Shown: positions 26,531-36,121 of the stretch, one piece after another
Numbering within the stretch: position 1 is the first letter of the stretch
Layout: each line of letters starts with the position of its first letter
NCBI RefSeq assembly: GCF_000812465.1
Contig: NZ_JWMA01000063.1
Span: 1-64,000 of the forward strand
DNA length: 64,000 nucleotides
Direction of reading: 5' to 3'
DNA from: Cupriavidus sp. IDO
GTDB taxonomy: Bacteria > Pseudomonadota > Gammaproteobacteria > Burkholderiales > Burkholderiaceae
Notes under the pieces: generated by a model
Database searches by the model: none
The model's input: the letters and a program-made list of their open reading frames with translations, nothing else
Told to the model about the DNA's origin: nothing
Translations under genes and position numbers: made by a program

Positions 26531-27484
26531 TTAGCCGGAAATCCTGGCCTCCACGCCTCGCGACGCTCGCCGGATCATCTGCGGCGGCTGGCCATAGTTG
26601 CGCAGGAATGCGCGCCGCATCCGCTCGCGGTCGCCAAAGCCGGTATCGCGCGCGATGACGTCAATCGGATGCCTGCCGGATTCCAGCATCAGCCGCGCTG
26701 CCTCGAGCCGCAAATGCTCGACGGCCTTGGCGGGCGACTGGCCGGTTTCGGCACGGAATGCGCGGCTGAACTGCCGCGCGCTCAGATGTGCCGCTTCGGC
26801 AAGCTGTTCGACGGACAACTCGGCCTGAAGATTCTGCTTGGCATAGGCCAGTGCGGTCTGGATGCGGTCGGAGCGCGGCTCCATCTCAAGCAGCGCGGAG
26901 AACTGCGACTGGCCTCCCGCGCGGCGATGATAGACCACGAGCTTCTTCGCCACCTGCCGCGCAATATCTGGACCCAGGTCTCTCTCGACGAGTGCCAGGG
27001 CAAGGTCGATGCACGCCGTCATGCCGGCCGAGGTCCACACGGGGCCGTCGACAATGAAAATGCGGTCCTCTTCCAGTTTCACGTTCGGATAAGCGTGGCG
27101 GAAACGGGACGCGAAGAGCCAGTGAGTCGTGGCGCGCCGGCCATCGAGCAGGCCGGCCTGCGCGAGGTTGAACGCGCCGGTGCAGGTGGAGGCGATGCGC
27201 CGTGACGTCCCGGCCGCGCGCTTCAGGAAGGCGACCACGGCGGGCGGCGTCTCCATCACGTCATTGTCGCCAACCACCATCACGGTGTCGAAGTGGCGCC
27301 TGCCGAACGGCTGCGTCGCCACCGCGAAGCCGCCGGAGGTGGGCACGGGCCCGCCGTGTTCGGAAAGCAGCACAACCTCATAGGCCGGTTCGCCCGCGGC
27401 GAGGCCGGCGAATTCGAAGACTGTCGTGACGGCCAGGTTCATGGCCTGGAAACCCGGATACAGCACAATTCCGACGCGCAGCAT
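26531..27484 (-). CDS. GlxA-type AraC-family regulator with DJ-1/PfpI domain
   Basis: A 317-residue regulator. Residues 1-180 form a DJ-1/PfpI amidotransferase-like domain with the STCTGAFNLAQAGLLDGRRA stretch, whose nucleophile-position Cys is present. Residues about 215-310 form two AraC helix-turn-helix units (LSVEQLAEAAHLSARQFSRA; PIDVIARDTGFGDRERMRRAF). ATG 27484 has GGAGG six bases upstream. It is divergent from the SDR gene across 120 bases, so it most likely controls that gene and perhaps itself. Ligand unknown. Confidence 0.9.
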   Translation of the reverse strand: MLRVGIVLYPGFQAMNLAVTTVFEFAGLAAGEPAYEVVLLSEHGGPVPTSGGFAVATQPFGRRHFDTVMVVGDNDVMETPPAVVAFLKRAAGTSRRIASTCTGAFNLAQAGLLDGRRATTHWLFASRFRHAYPNVKLEEDRIFIVDGPVWTSAGMTACIDLALALVERDLGPDIARQVAKKLVVYHRRAGGQSQFSALLEMEPRSDRIQTALAYAKQNLQAELSVEQLAEAAHLSARQFSRAFRAETGQSPAKAVEHLRLEAARLMLESGRHPIDVIARDTGFGDRERMRRAFLRNYGQPPQMIRRASRGVEARISG

Positions 27485-27604
27485 GGCGTACCTCCGGTGA
27501 TGGCGTAAAACGTTGCTTCTCTGACATTTGAGCCATCCGATTATGCACCTATTCTGCCTCCATCGCAGGCCGAATTCACGGGCTGCAATTGACGGAGATT
27601 CCTG

Positions 27605-28414
27605 ATGAGCGACACCACACACAAGGGCACCGCCCTCATTACCGGCGCTTCTACCGGCATCGGTGCCATCTATGCGGACCGCCTGGCCAGGCGCGGCTAT
27701 GACCTGATCCTGGTCGCGCGCAAGCGCGACCGGCTCGATCAGCTCGCCAACAGCCTCACCAACGCAACCGGCCGCGCGATCGAAGTGGTCGCCGCCGACC
27801 TGGGCAAGGCGCAGGATGTGCGCCGTGTCGAGGAAATCCTGCGTACCGATGCGAGCATCACCATGCTGGTCAACAACGCTGGCGTCGGCGGCGCCGGGCA
27901 ACTGCTCGAATCCGATCCGGACAAGATGGAAGCGATGATCAACCTGAACGTGACGGCGCTGACGCGGCTGACTTATGCGATTGCGCCGAAGTTCGCCGCG
28001 CGCGGCCAGGGCACGATCATCAATATCGCGTCGGTCGTTGCAGTGGCACCGGAACTGCTGAATGGCGTCTACGGCGGCAGCAAGGCATACGTGCTCGCCT
28101 TCAGCCAGTCGCTGCATCACGAGCTTGCCGGCAAGGGCGTGCGCGTGCAGGCGGTACTGCCCGGTGCGACGCGCACGGAGTTCTGGGACGTCGCCGGCCG
28201 GCCGGTCGAGGACCTGCCGCAGGCCATCGTGATGGAGGCAACGGATATGGTCGATGCCGCACTCGCCGGGTTCGACCAGGGCGAGCTGGTCACGGTGCCG
28301 TCGCTTCCCGATACCGCTGACTGGCAGGCCTTCGAATCGGCACGCGCCGCCCTCGGGCCGAACCTGTCGCACAGCAAGCCGGCCGCGCGATTTGGGGTTG
28401 CCGCGCAGGCCTGA
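27605..28414 (+). CDS. Short-chain dehydrogenase/reductase
   Basis: A 269-residue NAD(P)-dependent oxidoreductase of the classical SDR type. Cofactor motif TGASTGIG (residues 14-21), NNAG near 91, catalytic Ser in IASVV and the YGGSK tetrad (Tyr and Lys) are all present. VARKRDR after the second strand suggests NADP preference. It belongs to the group often described as a YqjQ-like oxidoreductase; the substrate is unknown. It is divergent from the GlxA-type regulator, which probably controls it. Convergent with the coiled-coil protein gene. Confidence 0.9.
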   Translation: MSDTTHKGTALITGASTGIGAIYADRLARRGYDLILVARKRDRLDQLANSLTNATGRAIEVVAADLGKAQDVRRVEEILRTDASITMLVNNAGVGGAGQLLESDPDKMEAMINLNVTALTRLTYAIAPKFAARGQGTIINIASVVAVAPELLNGVYGGSKAYVLAFSQSLHHELAGKGVRVQAVLPGATRTEFWDVAGRPVEDLPQAIVMEATDMVDAALAGFDQGELVTVPSLPDTADWQAFESARAALGPNLSHSKPAARFGVAAQA

Positions 28415-28442
28415 GCGGGCAAGGCCCGGCTGGCCCGGGGCC

Positions 28443-28916
28443 TTACATCATCAGCAGCGCCCCCACCAGCTGCCGCTGATCGCTGGTGGCCCGCATCTGC
28501 GTCAGCGCCTTGTTCAGCATGGCGCTGGCGTCGTTGAGCGAACCCGTGATGGTGGAGATGGCCGTCTGCAGCGCGGCGACTTTCATGGTGCGCTGGCGCG
28601 GGTCCATATTCTGCTGCGCGGCGATCCGGGCGAGCTCTTCGGCCTTTTCCCGCAGCTTTTCCTGCAGTTCGCGGATGCGCACCAGCAGCTTCTTGACCTG
28701 GTCGGGCAGGTTGCTGTTCTCGATCGCCGCGTTGGCGGCCTTGTTGCGCGATGCGGCGGCCGAGGCCAGCGAGCGCCCGCCGGCGGAAATGCGGATGCTT
28801 GCGTCCTGGCTTTTCCCGGCGCTGCCGGCTGGTGCTGGTGCCGAGGTTCTTTCCGGTGTCAGTGGTTCGGTGACGGGCAGGTCGGTGCGTACCGTTGCGT
28901 TGGTGATGGTGTCCAT
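28443..28916 (-). CDS. Coiled-coil protein of unknown function
   Basis: A 157-residue soluble protein: a low-complexity Pro/Ala/Ser N-terminal third, then heptad-like helices (VKKLLVRIRELQEKLREKAE at about 73-92, with further helices to residue 150). No signal or membrane segment. Not a family I recognise. ATG 28916 is chosen because the residues upstream look non-coding, though no clear ribosome binding site is present. Confidence 0.6.
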   Translation of the reverse strand: MDTITNATVRTDLPVTEPLTPERTSAPAPAGSAGKSQDASIRISAGGRSLASAAASRNKAANAAIENSNLPDQVKKLLVRIRELQEKLREKAEELARIAAQQNMDPRQRTMKVAALQTAISTITGSLNDASAMLNKALTQMRATSDQRQLVGALLMM

Positions 28917-29025
28917 AAGGGTTGCCGTGATTGGCCCTGTCCTCCGCGCTGTCGTTCGCGCGGTCGTTCGTTTCCCCCCTGGATGTTTAAACGGCAGGCC
29001 GGCAATTTCCTTTAGCCACCGCCCG

Positions 29026-29955
29026 CTACGTGCGCACTTGCTCCGACGCCAGTTCCCGCCAGTGTGCGCGTGTGAAGCTGTAGAGCGCTTCCAGCGCCGG
29101 CGAGAGCGTGCGCGCCGACATGCGTGCAATGCCATAGCGGCCGCAGCGCCGCGGATCGGGCGGCATCGGCACTTCGGCCATCAGGCCGCTCGCGCGCTCC
29201 TGCCGGGTGATGGGCAGCACGCCGAACAGCAGGGTATCGGTCGCCAGCGTCACGCTGCGCAGCATGTCGAGGTTGTCGCAATGCAGTGAGAACAGCTTGT
29301 CCGGCGCCGCTTCCGGACCCCAGAGCTCGGCCAGCTGGCGCGTGACCGTGGAGCTGAGCGTGGTGGTGGCCACCGGGTAGGCGCGGATCGCGTCGATATC
29401 GACGCGGCGCTTGCTCAGGATGGGATGGCCGGCGCGGCAGACCAGGCCGGCTGGCAGCTCGCCCAGGGGCTCCATGTCGATGTCGTCGGCGGCGCGCAGT
29501 ACGTAGGCGTCGCCGACGATGGCGTCGATGGACTCATTGCGCAGCTGCTCCAGCAATGCGCTGGTGGCGCCGGTCTCGGTGCGCACCTTGATGCGCGGCC
29601 GGGTTTGTGCCATGTGGATCAGGAAGGGCGTGAGCAGCAGTGTCGCGGGCGCGGGCGCCACGCCGATCGCCAGCGAGCCTTCCTCGCCGCCGCGCAGCAG
29701 GTCCAGGTCGCGCCGCAGCTGGGTCTCTTCCAGTCGCATGCGGCGGGCGCGCTCGGCCACCAGTTCGCCGAACACGGTGAGACGCGCACGGCGGGCGCCC
29801 CGGTCGAAAAGCGGCGCCCGGAGTTCGTCTTCCAGCGCACGGATGCTGCGGCTCAGCGCCGGCTGCGTCAGGTGTACCGCGCGCGCCGCATCCGAGAAAG
29901 TGCCGTGTTCCACCACGGCCAGCAGGTGCAGCAGCTTCTGGGTATCCATGCGCAT
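29026..29955 (-). CDS. LysR family transcriptional regulator
   Basis: A 309-residue regulator. The N-terminal winged helix (residues 4-63) has the usual LLAVVEHGTFSDAARAVHLT and PALSRSIRALEDELRAPLFDR marks; the substrate-binding part begins about residue 92. It is divergent from the DUF3311/symporter/amidohydrolase/CobW genes across 130 bases, the standard LysR arrangement, so those genes are its likely targets and their substrate its likely inducer. Confidence 0.92.
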   Translation of the reverse strand: MRMDTQKLLHLLAVVEHGTFSDAARAVHLTQPALSRSIRALEDELRAPLFDRGARRARLTVFGELVAERARRMRLEETQLRRDLDLLRGGEEGSLAIGVAPAPATLLLTPFLIHMAQTRPRIKVRTETGATSALLEQLRNESIDAIVGDAYVLRAADDIDMEPLGELPAGLVCRAGHPILSKRRVDIDAIRAYPVATTTLSSTVTRQLAELWGPEAAPDKLFSLHCDNLDMLRSVTLATDTLLFGVLPITRQERASGLMAEVPMPPDPRRCGRYGIARMSARTLSPALEALYSFTRAHWRELASEQVRT

Positions 29956-30086
29956 TCCTTATGGTTTCGGTTAGATATTTGCATTTGAATCATACATCCG
30001 TGATCCCTATGATGGTCACAAAGAGCGGGCCCGGCTTCTGCGCCGGCGCACCGCCAGCCGTCCATCGGTATCAACGGAGACAACTC

Positions 30087-30293
30087 ATGCTCAAGCTGTT
30101 CATCGGCCTCGGCATCCCGTATTTCGGGGTGATCGGGCTCCTGCCCTGGGTGGCGTCGGTCGAGCGTTTCGTGCTCGGCGTGCCTTTCATCTATGCCTGG
30201 ATCTTTGCGTGGTTCGTCCTGACGTCGGGCTGCATGCTGACGTGCTGGATGCTGTTCGACCGCCACGCCGCCGACGCGGCGCAAGACGCCTGA
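30087..30293 (+). CDS. DUF3311 small membrane protein
   Basis: A 68-residue protein with two membrane helices (about 6-25 and 33-55), starting at ATG 30087 after GGAGA. Small DUF3311 proteins are encoded just before sodium:solute symporters in many proteobacteria and are presumed accessory subunits, comparable in position to YhdT before PanF. The symporter start follows 13 bases after its stop. Confidence 0.82.
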   Translation: MLKLFIGLGIPYFGVIGLLPWVASVERFVLGVPFIYAWIFAWFVLTSGCMLTCWMLFDRHAADAAQDA

Positions 30294-30306
30294 CCGGGGA
30301 ACAGTC

Positions 30307-31689
30307 ATGACCACAGCGGTGTTCCTCGGCTTCATCGTTTTCTCCCTCTACCTCGCGGTCCGCTCCGGGAAAGGCCACGGCGGCCAGAGCATGCACGACT
30401 TCTTCGTGGCCTCGCGGCAGTTCGGCGCCTACCTGGTGTTCTTCCTGACCGCGGGCGAGATCTACAGCATCGGCACCATGGTGGGCTTTCCCGGCGGCAT
30501 CTACGCCAAGGGGCCGACCTACGGGGTCTGGTTTCTCGGCTACATCCTGCTGGCGTATCCGCTGGGCTATTTTCTCGGCCCGAAGATCTGGAAGGCCGGC
30601 GCCCGCTACAACGCCATCACGCTGCCGGACCTGTTCAAGGGGCACTACGGCAGCCGCGCGCTGGAGCTGATCGTGGCCGGCTCTTCGATCCTGTTCCTGC
30701 TGCCCTGGGGGCAACTGCAGTTCACCGGGCTCGTTGCCGCGCTAAAGGGGCTGGGGTGGGAATTCCAGCCGCTCTACCTGGTGCTGATTTCCGCGGGGCT
30801 GGCCTTTACGTATATCGCCATCTCGGGGGTGCGGGCCTCGGCCTATATCGCCATCCTGAAGGACATCCTGATGGTGGTGGCCATTGTTGCCACCGGCGTG
30901 GCGGTGGGCTGGCAGGCCGGCGTGGGCGACGTGTTCCAGGCGGCCAGCGCGCAGGTGAGCAACCACATGAACGATACCCAGCTGCGCTTCTCGATGAGCA
31001 CCATCCTGTTCCAGGCGCTGGGCTTCTACATGATGCCGTTCGCGGCGCAGAACTTCTTCACCGCGAGGAGCGCCAACACCATCCGCCGCACGCAGGTGGC
31101 CATGCCGCTGTACATGCTGATGTATCCGTTCCTGGTGCTGGCCTCGTACTACGCGATCAGCCAGAACCTGCAGCTCGCTTCGCCCAATGAGGCCTTCTTC
31201 GCGGCGGCGGTCCGGCTGCTGCCGGGCTGGCTGCTGGGGCTGGTGGCGGCCGGGGCGGCGCTGTCGGGGCTGCTGGTGCTGGCGGGCATCTGCCTGGCGA
31301 TCGGGCCCATCGTCACGCGCAACCTGTTGCCGGGAATGCCCGAACAGCGCCAGAAGCACGGCGCCAAGATCGTGATCGTGATCTACCTGCTGCTCTCCAT
31401 CGTGATGACCCTGCTCACGCCCAACCTGATGCTGACACTGATCAACACCACCTACTACGGCGTGACGCAGTTCTTCCCCGGCGTGATGGTGATCCTGTTC
31501 TCGCTGAAGGTGCGGCCGCTGGCGATTGCACTTGGCATCCTGAGCGGACAAGTGCTGGCGATCGGGCTCTATATCCTGCAACCCGACTTCGGCGGCATCA
31601 ACCTCGGCCTGATCAGCCTCGCGGTGAACCTGCTGGTGACGGCGGCCGTGAACTACGCCCCCCGGCTGGCTCGCGTGCAGCCGGCCTGA
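30307..31689 (+). CDS. Sodium:solute symporter
   Basis: A 460-residue permease of the SSS family with about 13 helices. Readable marks are the N-terminal SMHDFFVASRQFGAYLVFF, which gives the first core helix, and the APNAQNFF-like FAAQNFFTARSANTIRRTQ segment near residue 240. The transported compound is unknown; the neighbouring amidohydrolase suggests an amide, ureide or cyclic N-compound, or a peptide-like molecule. Cotranscribed with DUF3311 upstream and the amidohydrolase 21 bases downstream. Confidence 0.9.
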   Translation: MTTAVFLGFIVFSLYLAVRSGKGHGGQSMHDFFVASRQFGAYLVFFLTAGEIYSIGTMVGFPGGIYAKGPTYGVWFLGYILLAYPLGYFLGPKIWKAGARYNAITLPDLFKGHYGSRALELIVAGSSILFLLPWGQLQFTGLVAALKGLGWEFQPLYLVLISAGLAFTYIAISGVRASAYIAILKDILMVVAIVATGVAVGWQAGVGDVFQAASAQVSNHMNDTQLRFSMSTILFQALGFYMMPFAAQNFFTARSANTIRRTQVAMPLYMLMYPFLVLASYYAISQNLQLASPNEAFFAAAVRLLPGWLLGLVAAGAALSGLLVLAGICLAIGPIVTRNLLPGMPEQRQKHGAKIVIVIYLLLSIVMTLLTPNLMLTLINTTYYGVTQFFPGVMVILFSLKVRPLAIALGILSGQVLAIGLYILQPDFGGINLGLISLAVNLLVTAAVNYAPRLARVQPA

Positions 31690-31710
31690 CTCAAGACTTC
31701 GAAAGCGCAA

Positions 31711-33366
31711 ATGAAAGAGAACGAAACCGGCCGCACGCAGGTGTTCGCGGCGCGCAAGATCCTCACCATGAATCCCGACCGGCCGGAGGCGACTCACGTG
31801 GCGGTGCGCGACGGCAAGATCCTGGCGGTAGGCGCCGAAGCCGACATGGCCCCGTGGGCCGATGCAGAGCGCGTGGCCACCTTCCGCGACAAGGTGCTCA
31901 TGCCCGGCCTGGTCGAAGGGCACTGCCACCTGATGGAAGGCGCGATGTGGGATGCGGTCTACGTCGGCTACTTCGACCGGCGCAACCCCGACGGAAAGCT
32001 GTGGCGCGGCCTGCGCACGCTGGACCAGGTGATCGACCGCCTGGCCAGCGCCGCCAGCCAGCTCGAAGACCCCGATGCGCCGCTGCTGGCGTGGGGCTTC
32101 GACCCCATCCTGTTTGGCGGCAGCCGCCTGTCGGTGCGCGAGCTCGACCGCGTGTCGGCCTCCCGGCCCATCGTTGTGCTGCACGCCAGCGTGCACCTGA
32201 TGAACGTCAATTCGGCGATGCTGGCGCTGGCGGGCATCGACGAAGATACCGACATCGACGGCGTGCACAAGGACGCCGACGGGCAGCCTACCGGCGAACT
32301 GCAGGAGTTCGCGGCAATGTTCCCGGTGCATCGGGTGATCGGCAGCGGCCTGTCGCTGGCTGCCGCCGAGAAGCCCGAAGCGATCTGGAAGTTCGGCCGG
32401 GTGGCGCAGCTGGCCGGCGTGACCACGGCCACCGACCTGGTCAACGATCTCTCGCCGCTCGGGCTGGCCACGCTGCACGAGGTGACGACCGAGGCGTCGT
32501 ACCCGCTGCGCATCGTGCCGGCCTTCGCGCCGCAGCGCAGTCCGGAAGGCGGCGCCGGGCGCGTGCAGACCGCCATGGCGTCCGCCACGGACAAGCTGCG
32601 CTTCGGCGCGGTGAAGTTCATCGTCGACGGCTCCATCCAGGGTTTCACCGCCCGCCTGCGAGCGCCGGGCTATGTGGGTGGCAAGCCCAACGGCCTCTGG
32701 CTGATCCCGCCCGGGCAACTGCTGGAAGTGTTCACGCCGTTCCACCTGGCGGGCCTGCAGCTGCATATCCATACCAACGGCGACGAGGCGACCGAGGTCG
32801 TGCTCGATATCATCGAGACGCTGCTGATCCAACACCCCCGTGCGGACCACCGCCACACGCTGCAGCACTGCCAGCTGGCCGACACCGCGCAACTGGAGCG
32901 CGCCGCGCGCCTGGGCATGTGCATCAACTTCTTCTCCAACCATCTCTATTACTGGGGCGATGCGCACGCCAGCCAGACCGTCGGCCCGGAACGCGCCGCG
33001 CGGATGAACCCGGCCGGATCGGCGCGGCGGCTCGGCATTCCGTTCGCGATCCATTCCGATGCGCCCATCACGCCGCTGAACCCGCTCTTCACCGCGTGGT
33101 GCGCCGTGCAGCGCCAGACCGCCACCGGCCGCGTGCTCGGCGAGGACGAGCGCTTGTCCGTAGCCGACGCGCTGCACGCCATTACCCTTGGCGCAGCCCA
33201 TACGCTGAAGATGGAACACATGATCGGCAGCATCGAGCCTGGCAAGCTGGCCGACTTCGCGGTGCTCGAGGAAGACCCAGGCGCTGTTGCGCCGGAGCGC
33301 CTGAAGGACGTGCGCGTGTGGGGCACCGTGCTGGGCGGCCGCATTTTCCAGGCGCCGGCGCGATGA
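31711..33366 (+). CDS. Amidohydrolase, YtcJ-like (Amidohydro_3)
   Basis: A 551-residue metal-dependent hydrolase. The metal-site motif is H71-C-H73 after PGLVEG; further marks are FIVDGSIQGFT (substrate or carbamyl-Lys region), HIHTNGDEAT, HTLQHCQ and HSDAPITPLNP with the catalytic Asp. The C-terminus has the typical GSIEPGKLADFAVLEEDP beta-sandwich return. Such enzymes cut C-N bonds in amides or cyclic ureides; the true substrate is unknown. Its stop overlaps the start of the CobW-type gene (ATGA), suggesting linked expression with a metal-delivery GTPase. Confidence 0.9.
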   Translation: MKENETGRTQVFAARKILTMNPDRPEATHVAVRDGKILAVGAEADMAPWADAERVATFRDKVLMPGLVEGHCHLMEGAMWDAVYVGYFDRRNPDGKLWRGLRTLDQVIDRLASAASQLEDPDAPLLAWGFDPILFGGSRLSVRELDRVSASRPIVVLHASVHLMNVNSAMLALAGIDEDTDIDGVHKDADGQPTGELQEFAAMFPVHRVIGSGLSLAAAEKPEAIWKFGRVAQLAGVTTATDLVNDLSPLGLATLHEVTTEASYPLRIVPAFAPQRSPEGGAGRVQTAMASATDKLRFGAVKFIVDGSIQGFTARLRAPGYVGGKPNGLWLIPPGQLLEVFTPFHLAGLQLHIHTNGDEATEVVLDIIETLLIQHPRADHRHTLQHCQLADTAQLERAARLGMCINFFSNHLYYWGDAHASQTVGPERAARMNPAGSARRLGIPFAIHSDAPITPLNPLFTAWCAVQRQTATGRVLGEDERLSVADALHAITLGAAHTLKMEHMIGSIEPGKLADFAVLEEDPGAVAPERLKDVRVWGTVLGGRIFQAPAR

Positions 33367-34313
33367 ACGCGCAGACGCCGATCCCGCTGGTGGTGGTAGG
33401 CGGCTACCTTGGCGCGGGCAAGACCACGCTGCTTAACCGGCTGCTTGCCAATGCCGGCGGCCGGCGCGTGGCGGTGCTGGTCAATGACTTCGGCGAAGTG
33501 AATATCGATGCCGCGCTGATCCGCATGCGCAGCGACGATGTGATCCAGCTCGAGAACGGCTGCATCTGCTGCTCCATCGGCGGCCGGCTGGCCGAGGCGC
33601 TGGTCGCCATCGGCGCACGGGCCGAGCGGCCGGAGCTGCTGGTGATCGAAGCGAGCGGGGTATCCGATCCGGTGCGCATTGCGCAGGTTGGCCTGCTCGA
33701 CCCGGCTTTCCGCCTGAACGCCATCGTCGTGGCGGTGGATGCGCAGGACATCCACGCCCACCTGCAGGACCCGCAGGTGGGCGATATGGTCCATCGCCAG
33801 ATAGCCGGGGCGACTGCGCTGGTGCTTACCAAGGCCGACCTCGCCGGCGCACCCGCTACCGCCGGCGCTGTCCGCACCGCGTCCGCCATCGCGCCACGCG
33901 CCACGGTGCTCGAGGCGCAGCGCGGGGATTTGCCCCTGTCCGTCTTTCTGGATGCCGCGCCCTTGCCACCGCCAACGGCCGGCGCGCTGCTCGGCGCATC
34001 AGGGCATTGGCAGCGCCCGGCTGGCCAGGCGATCACGAGCTTCTCGTACCGGACCGGGCGGCGCTTCGACAAGGGCCAGCTCAGGCAGGCATTGCGCGAT
34101 CTGCCGGTGCGGCTGCTGCGCGCCAAGGGCATCGTTCGCCTGGAAGCCGGTGCGCATCCGCATGAGCTCCATCTGGTGGGCGGGCGCATGCGCATCAGTG
34201 CGCTGCCGGCGTCCGCCGAAGCCGAATCGGCGCTTGTCTTTATCGGCTGCTTTGCGCCGGGCGAGGAGGATGTCGTGCGCGGTCATCTGGAGCAGGCGCT
34301 GGTGGCGGCCTGA
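33363..34313 (+). CDS. CobW/COG0523 GTPase, putative metallochaperone
   Basis: A 316-residue G3E GTPase. P-loop GYLGAGKTTLLNRLL (14-28), VNDFGEVNID switch, the metal-binding C67-I-C69-C70 motif, a Walker B-like LLVIEASGVSDP and the base-recognition TKAD are all seen; a CobW C-terminal domain ends the chain. Family members insert metals, often zinc, into client enzymes using GTP. It overlaps the amidohydrolase by four bases, which makes that metalloenzyme the obvious client. ATG 33363 is the coupled start. Confidence 0.9.
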   Translation: MNAQTPIPLVVVGGYLGAGKTTLLNRLLANAGGRRVAVLVNDFGEVNIDAALIRMRSDDVIQLENGCICCSIGGRLAEALVAIGARAERPELLVIEASGVSDPVRIAQVGLLDPAFRLNAIVVAVDAQDIHAHLQDPQVGDMVHRQIAGATALVLTKADLAGAPATAGAVRTASAIAPRATVLEAQRGDLPLSVFLDAAPLPPPTAGALLGASGHWQRPAGQAITSFSYRTGRRFDKGQLRQALRDLPVRLLRAKGIVRLEAGAHPHELHLVGGRMRISALPASAEAESALVFIGCFAPGEEDVVRGHLEQALVAA

Positions 34314-34488
34314 GCAGGACAGGACACTAGCCGCCTTGCTCGGTGCGTAGCTTCGCGAACCGGGCCAGGCGGCCGGCGATCGCGCTGGCCAGCGAGCGTG
34401 CCGCGGACCGCCACAATCCCGCCCCTCATCGCTCTGCTTATAATTCGACCCACGCAGCGCCGCTGCCCGCCAGCCCGCAACTCGTCGA

Positions 34489-36093
34489 ATGCCCCCGTAC
34501 CTTCTTGTCCTGTGCCTTACCTTCGCAGTGGTTGCCAGCCTGGGCGCTGGTGTCGCGGCCTGGTCCCGCCGGGATGATCCCGTCGTCAAGGCGTTCCTCG
34601 CCCTGACGGCCGGCGTTGCGCTGTGGAGCGGCGGCAGGCTGATGGAGCTGAGTTCGGCCGATCTCGATAGCCGGATCCTGTGGGCCAAGCTCCAGTATTT
34701 CGGCATCGTGGCCGTTCCGCTTGCGTGGCTGTGCGCGATGATCCAGCTGAGCCGCCCGCGCTATGTCATGCCATGGTCGCGGCTGACGATCCCGGTGCTG
34801 ATCAACCTGCTGACGCTGGTGCTGGTCTTCACCAACGAGCGGCATCACCTGATCTGGCGCTCGGTGACGCTGGCCCCGCCGGGCAGCCGGCCGCCGGCGA
34901 TCTTCGTGCACGGGGCGGCCTACTTCGTGATCGCCGCATGGTCATACCTGCTGTTGTTTGCCAGCCTGTACTTCCTGCTGACCGCGCGCGTGCCGAATGC
35001 GAGCCTGACGCGTGGCGGGCGCACCATACTGGCCTGCGGCCTTGCCTTGCCGCTGTGCGCCCATATCGCGTACCTGAACGGCTGGACCGGACGGCTGGGC
35101 GGCGACCTGACCCCGGCCACGTTTTCGATGATGAGCGTGCTGGTCTGGCTGTGCGCGCTGCGCACCCACCTGGACGATATCGGGCACTATGCCCGCCTGC
35201 GCGTCTTCGATGCGCTGCGCGAGGGCTGCGTCATCGTCAATGCCGACCAACGCGTGGTGGATTTCAATCCGGCTTCGTTGCGCCTGCTGCCGGGGCTGCA
35301 GCCGGGTGACAGCGTGCCCGCGGCGTGGGCGGACGCGATCGAGGCGACCCGGGCGGGCACGCTTGCGCCGCAATCGTTCCTGCCGGTCGCGGCCGGCGGC
35401 GCCGAATACGAACTGACGCTCGAACCGGTGCGCCGCCTGGACGGCAAGGCGATCGGCACCATTGCCTTCCTGCGCGATGTCAGCCACTACCGGTCGCGGG
35501 AGAATGCCCTGACGGTGCGTCTCGATGCAACCGAGCAGGAGCTGTCGAGGCTGGCGGACGATCTCGACCGTGATGCCCTGACCGGCCTGCTCAATCGCCG
35601 CTACTTCCAGCGTGCCGCCACGGCTGCCGTGCTGACGGCCCATGCCAAGGGCTCTCCGCTCGGCCTGCTGGTGCTGGATGTGGACAACTTCAAGCACTAC
35701 AACGACCGGCACGGCCATGTCGCCGGCGACGAATGCCTGCGGCAGGTGGCGGCCGCCATTTCCTGCACCATTACCGATCCTGCGCATTTCTGCGCACGGC
35801 TGGGCGGCGAGGAGTTTGCCCTGGTCCTGCCGGGCGCCGGCGCGGCAGTGACGTGCAGCCTGGGCGAGGCGCTGGTGGCCGCGGTCCGCAGCCTGAAGCT
35901 CGAGCATGCCGGCGCGGCGGCGCAGCCATTCGTGACGGTCAGCGTCGGGGCGGTGTGCGAACGGCCGGCTTCAGAGGACCTGGATCCCCTGCTGGAGAAA
36001 GCCGATGCCGCGATGTACCAGGCCAAGCGTTCGGGCCGGGACCGGTTCGTGATGCATGGGGTGGCCGCGGCGCCCTCCCGCGTTGACGGGTGA
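34489..36093 (+). CDS. Diguanylate cyclase with 7TM histidine-kinase-type sensor and PAS domain
   Basis: A 534-residue membrane enzyme that makes cyclic di-GMP. Residues about 1-220 form seven helices of the histidine-kinase N-terminal 7TM type; a PAS-like domain (about 228-335) follows, then a short coil and the GGDEF domain with the active-site GGEEF in ARLGGEEFALVLPG near 440. No RxxD inhibitory site is seen before it. The 7TM module probably senses a small or membrane-borne ligand. Its product could feed the PilZ glycosyltransferase 12 kb downstream. The first ATG gives the whole 7TM unit. Confidence 0.9.
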   Translation: MPPYLLVLCLTFAVVASLGAGVAAWSRRDDPVVKAFLALTAGVALWSGGRLMELSSADLDSRILWAKLQYFGIVAVPLAWLCAMIQLSRPRYVMPWSRLTIPVLINLLTLVLVFTNERHHLIWRSVTLAPPGSRPPAIFVHGAAYFVIAAWSYLLLFASLYFLLTARVPNASLTRGGRTILACGLALPLCAHIAYLNGWTGRLGGDLTPATFSMMSVLVWLCALRTHLDDIGHYARLRVFDALREGCVIVNADQRVVDFNPASLRLLPGLQPGDSVPAAWADAIEATRAGTLAPQSFLPVAAGGAEYELTLEPVRRLDGKAIGTIAFLRDVSHYRSRENALTVRLDATEQELSRLADDLDRDALTGLLNRRYFQRAATAAVLTAHAKGSPLGLLVLDVDNFKHYNDRHGHVAGDECLRQVAAAISCTITDPAHFCARLGGEEFALVLPGAGAAVTCSLGEALVAAVRSLKLEHAGAAAQPFVTVSVGAVCERPASEDLDPLLEKADAAMYQAKRSGRDRFVMHGVAAAPSRVDG

Positions 36094-36121
36094 GCCGGGC
36101 GCCGGCGGCTGGCCCGTGGCC

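Noticed and set aside
30742..33219. 825-codon minus-strand open frame across the symporter and amidohydrolase
   Set aside because: Its composition (His/Gln/Arg-rich) is typical of antisense to GC-rich genes; the plus-strand genes have clear families.
31854..33362. In-frame upstream extension of the CobW gene
   Set aside because: It is a shadow of the amidohydrolase gene; the ATGA-coupled start at 33363 gives the normal family length.
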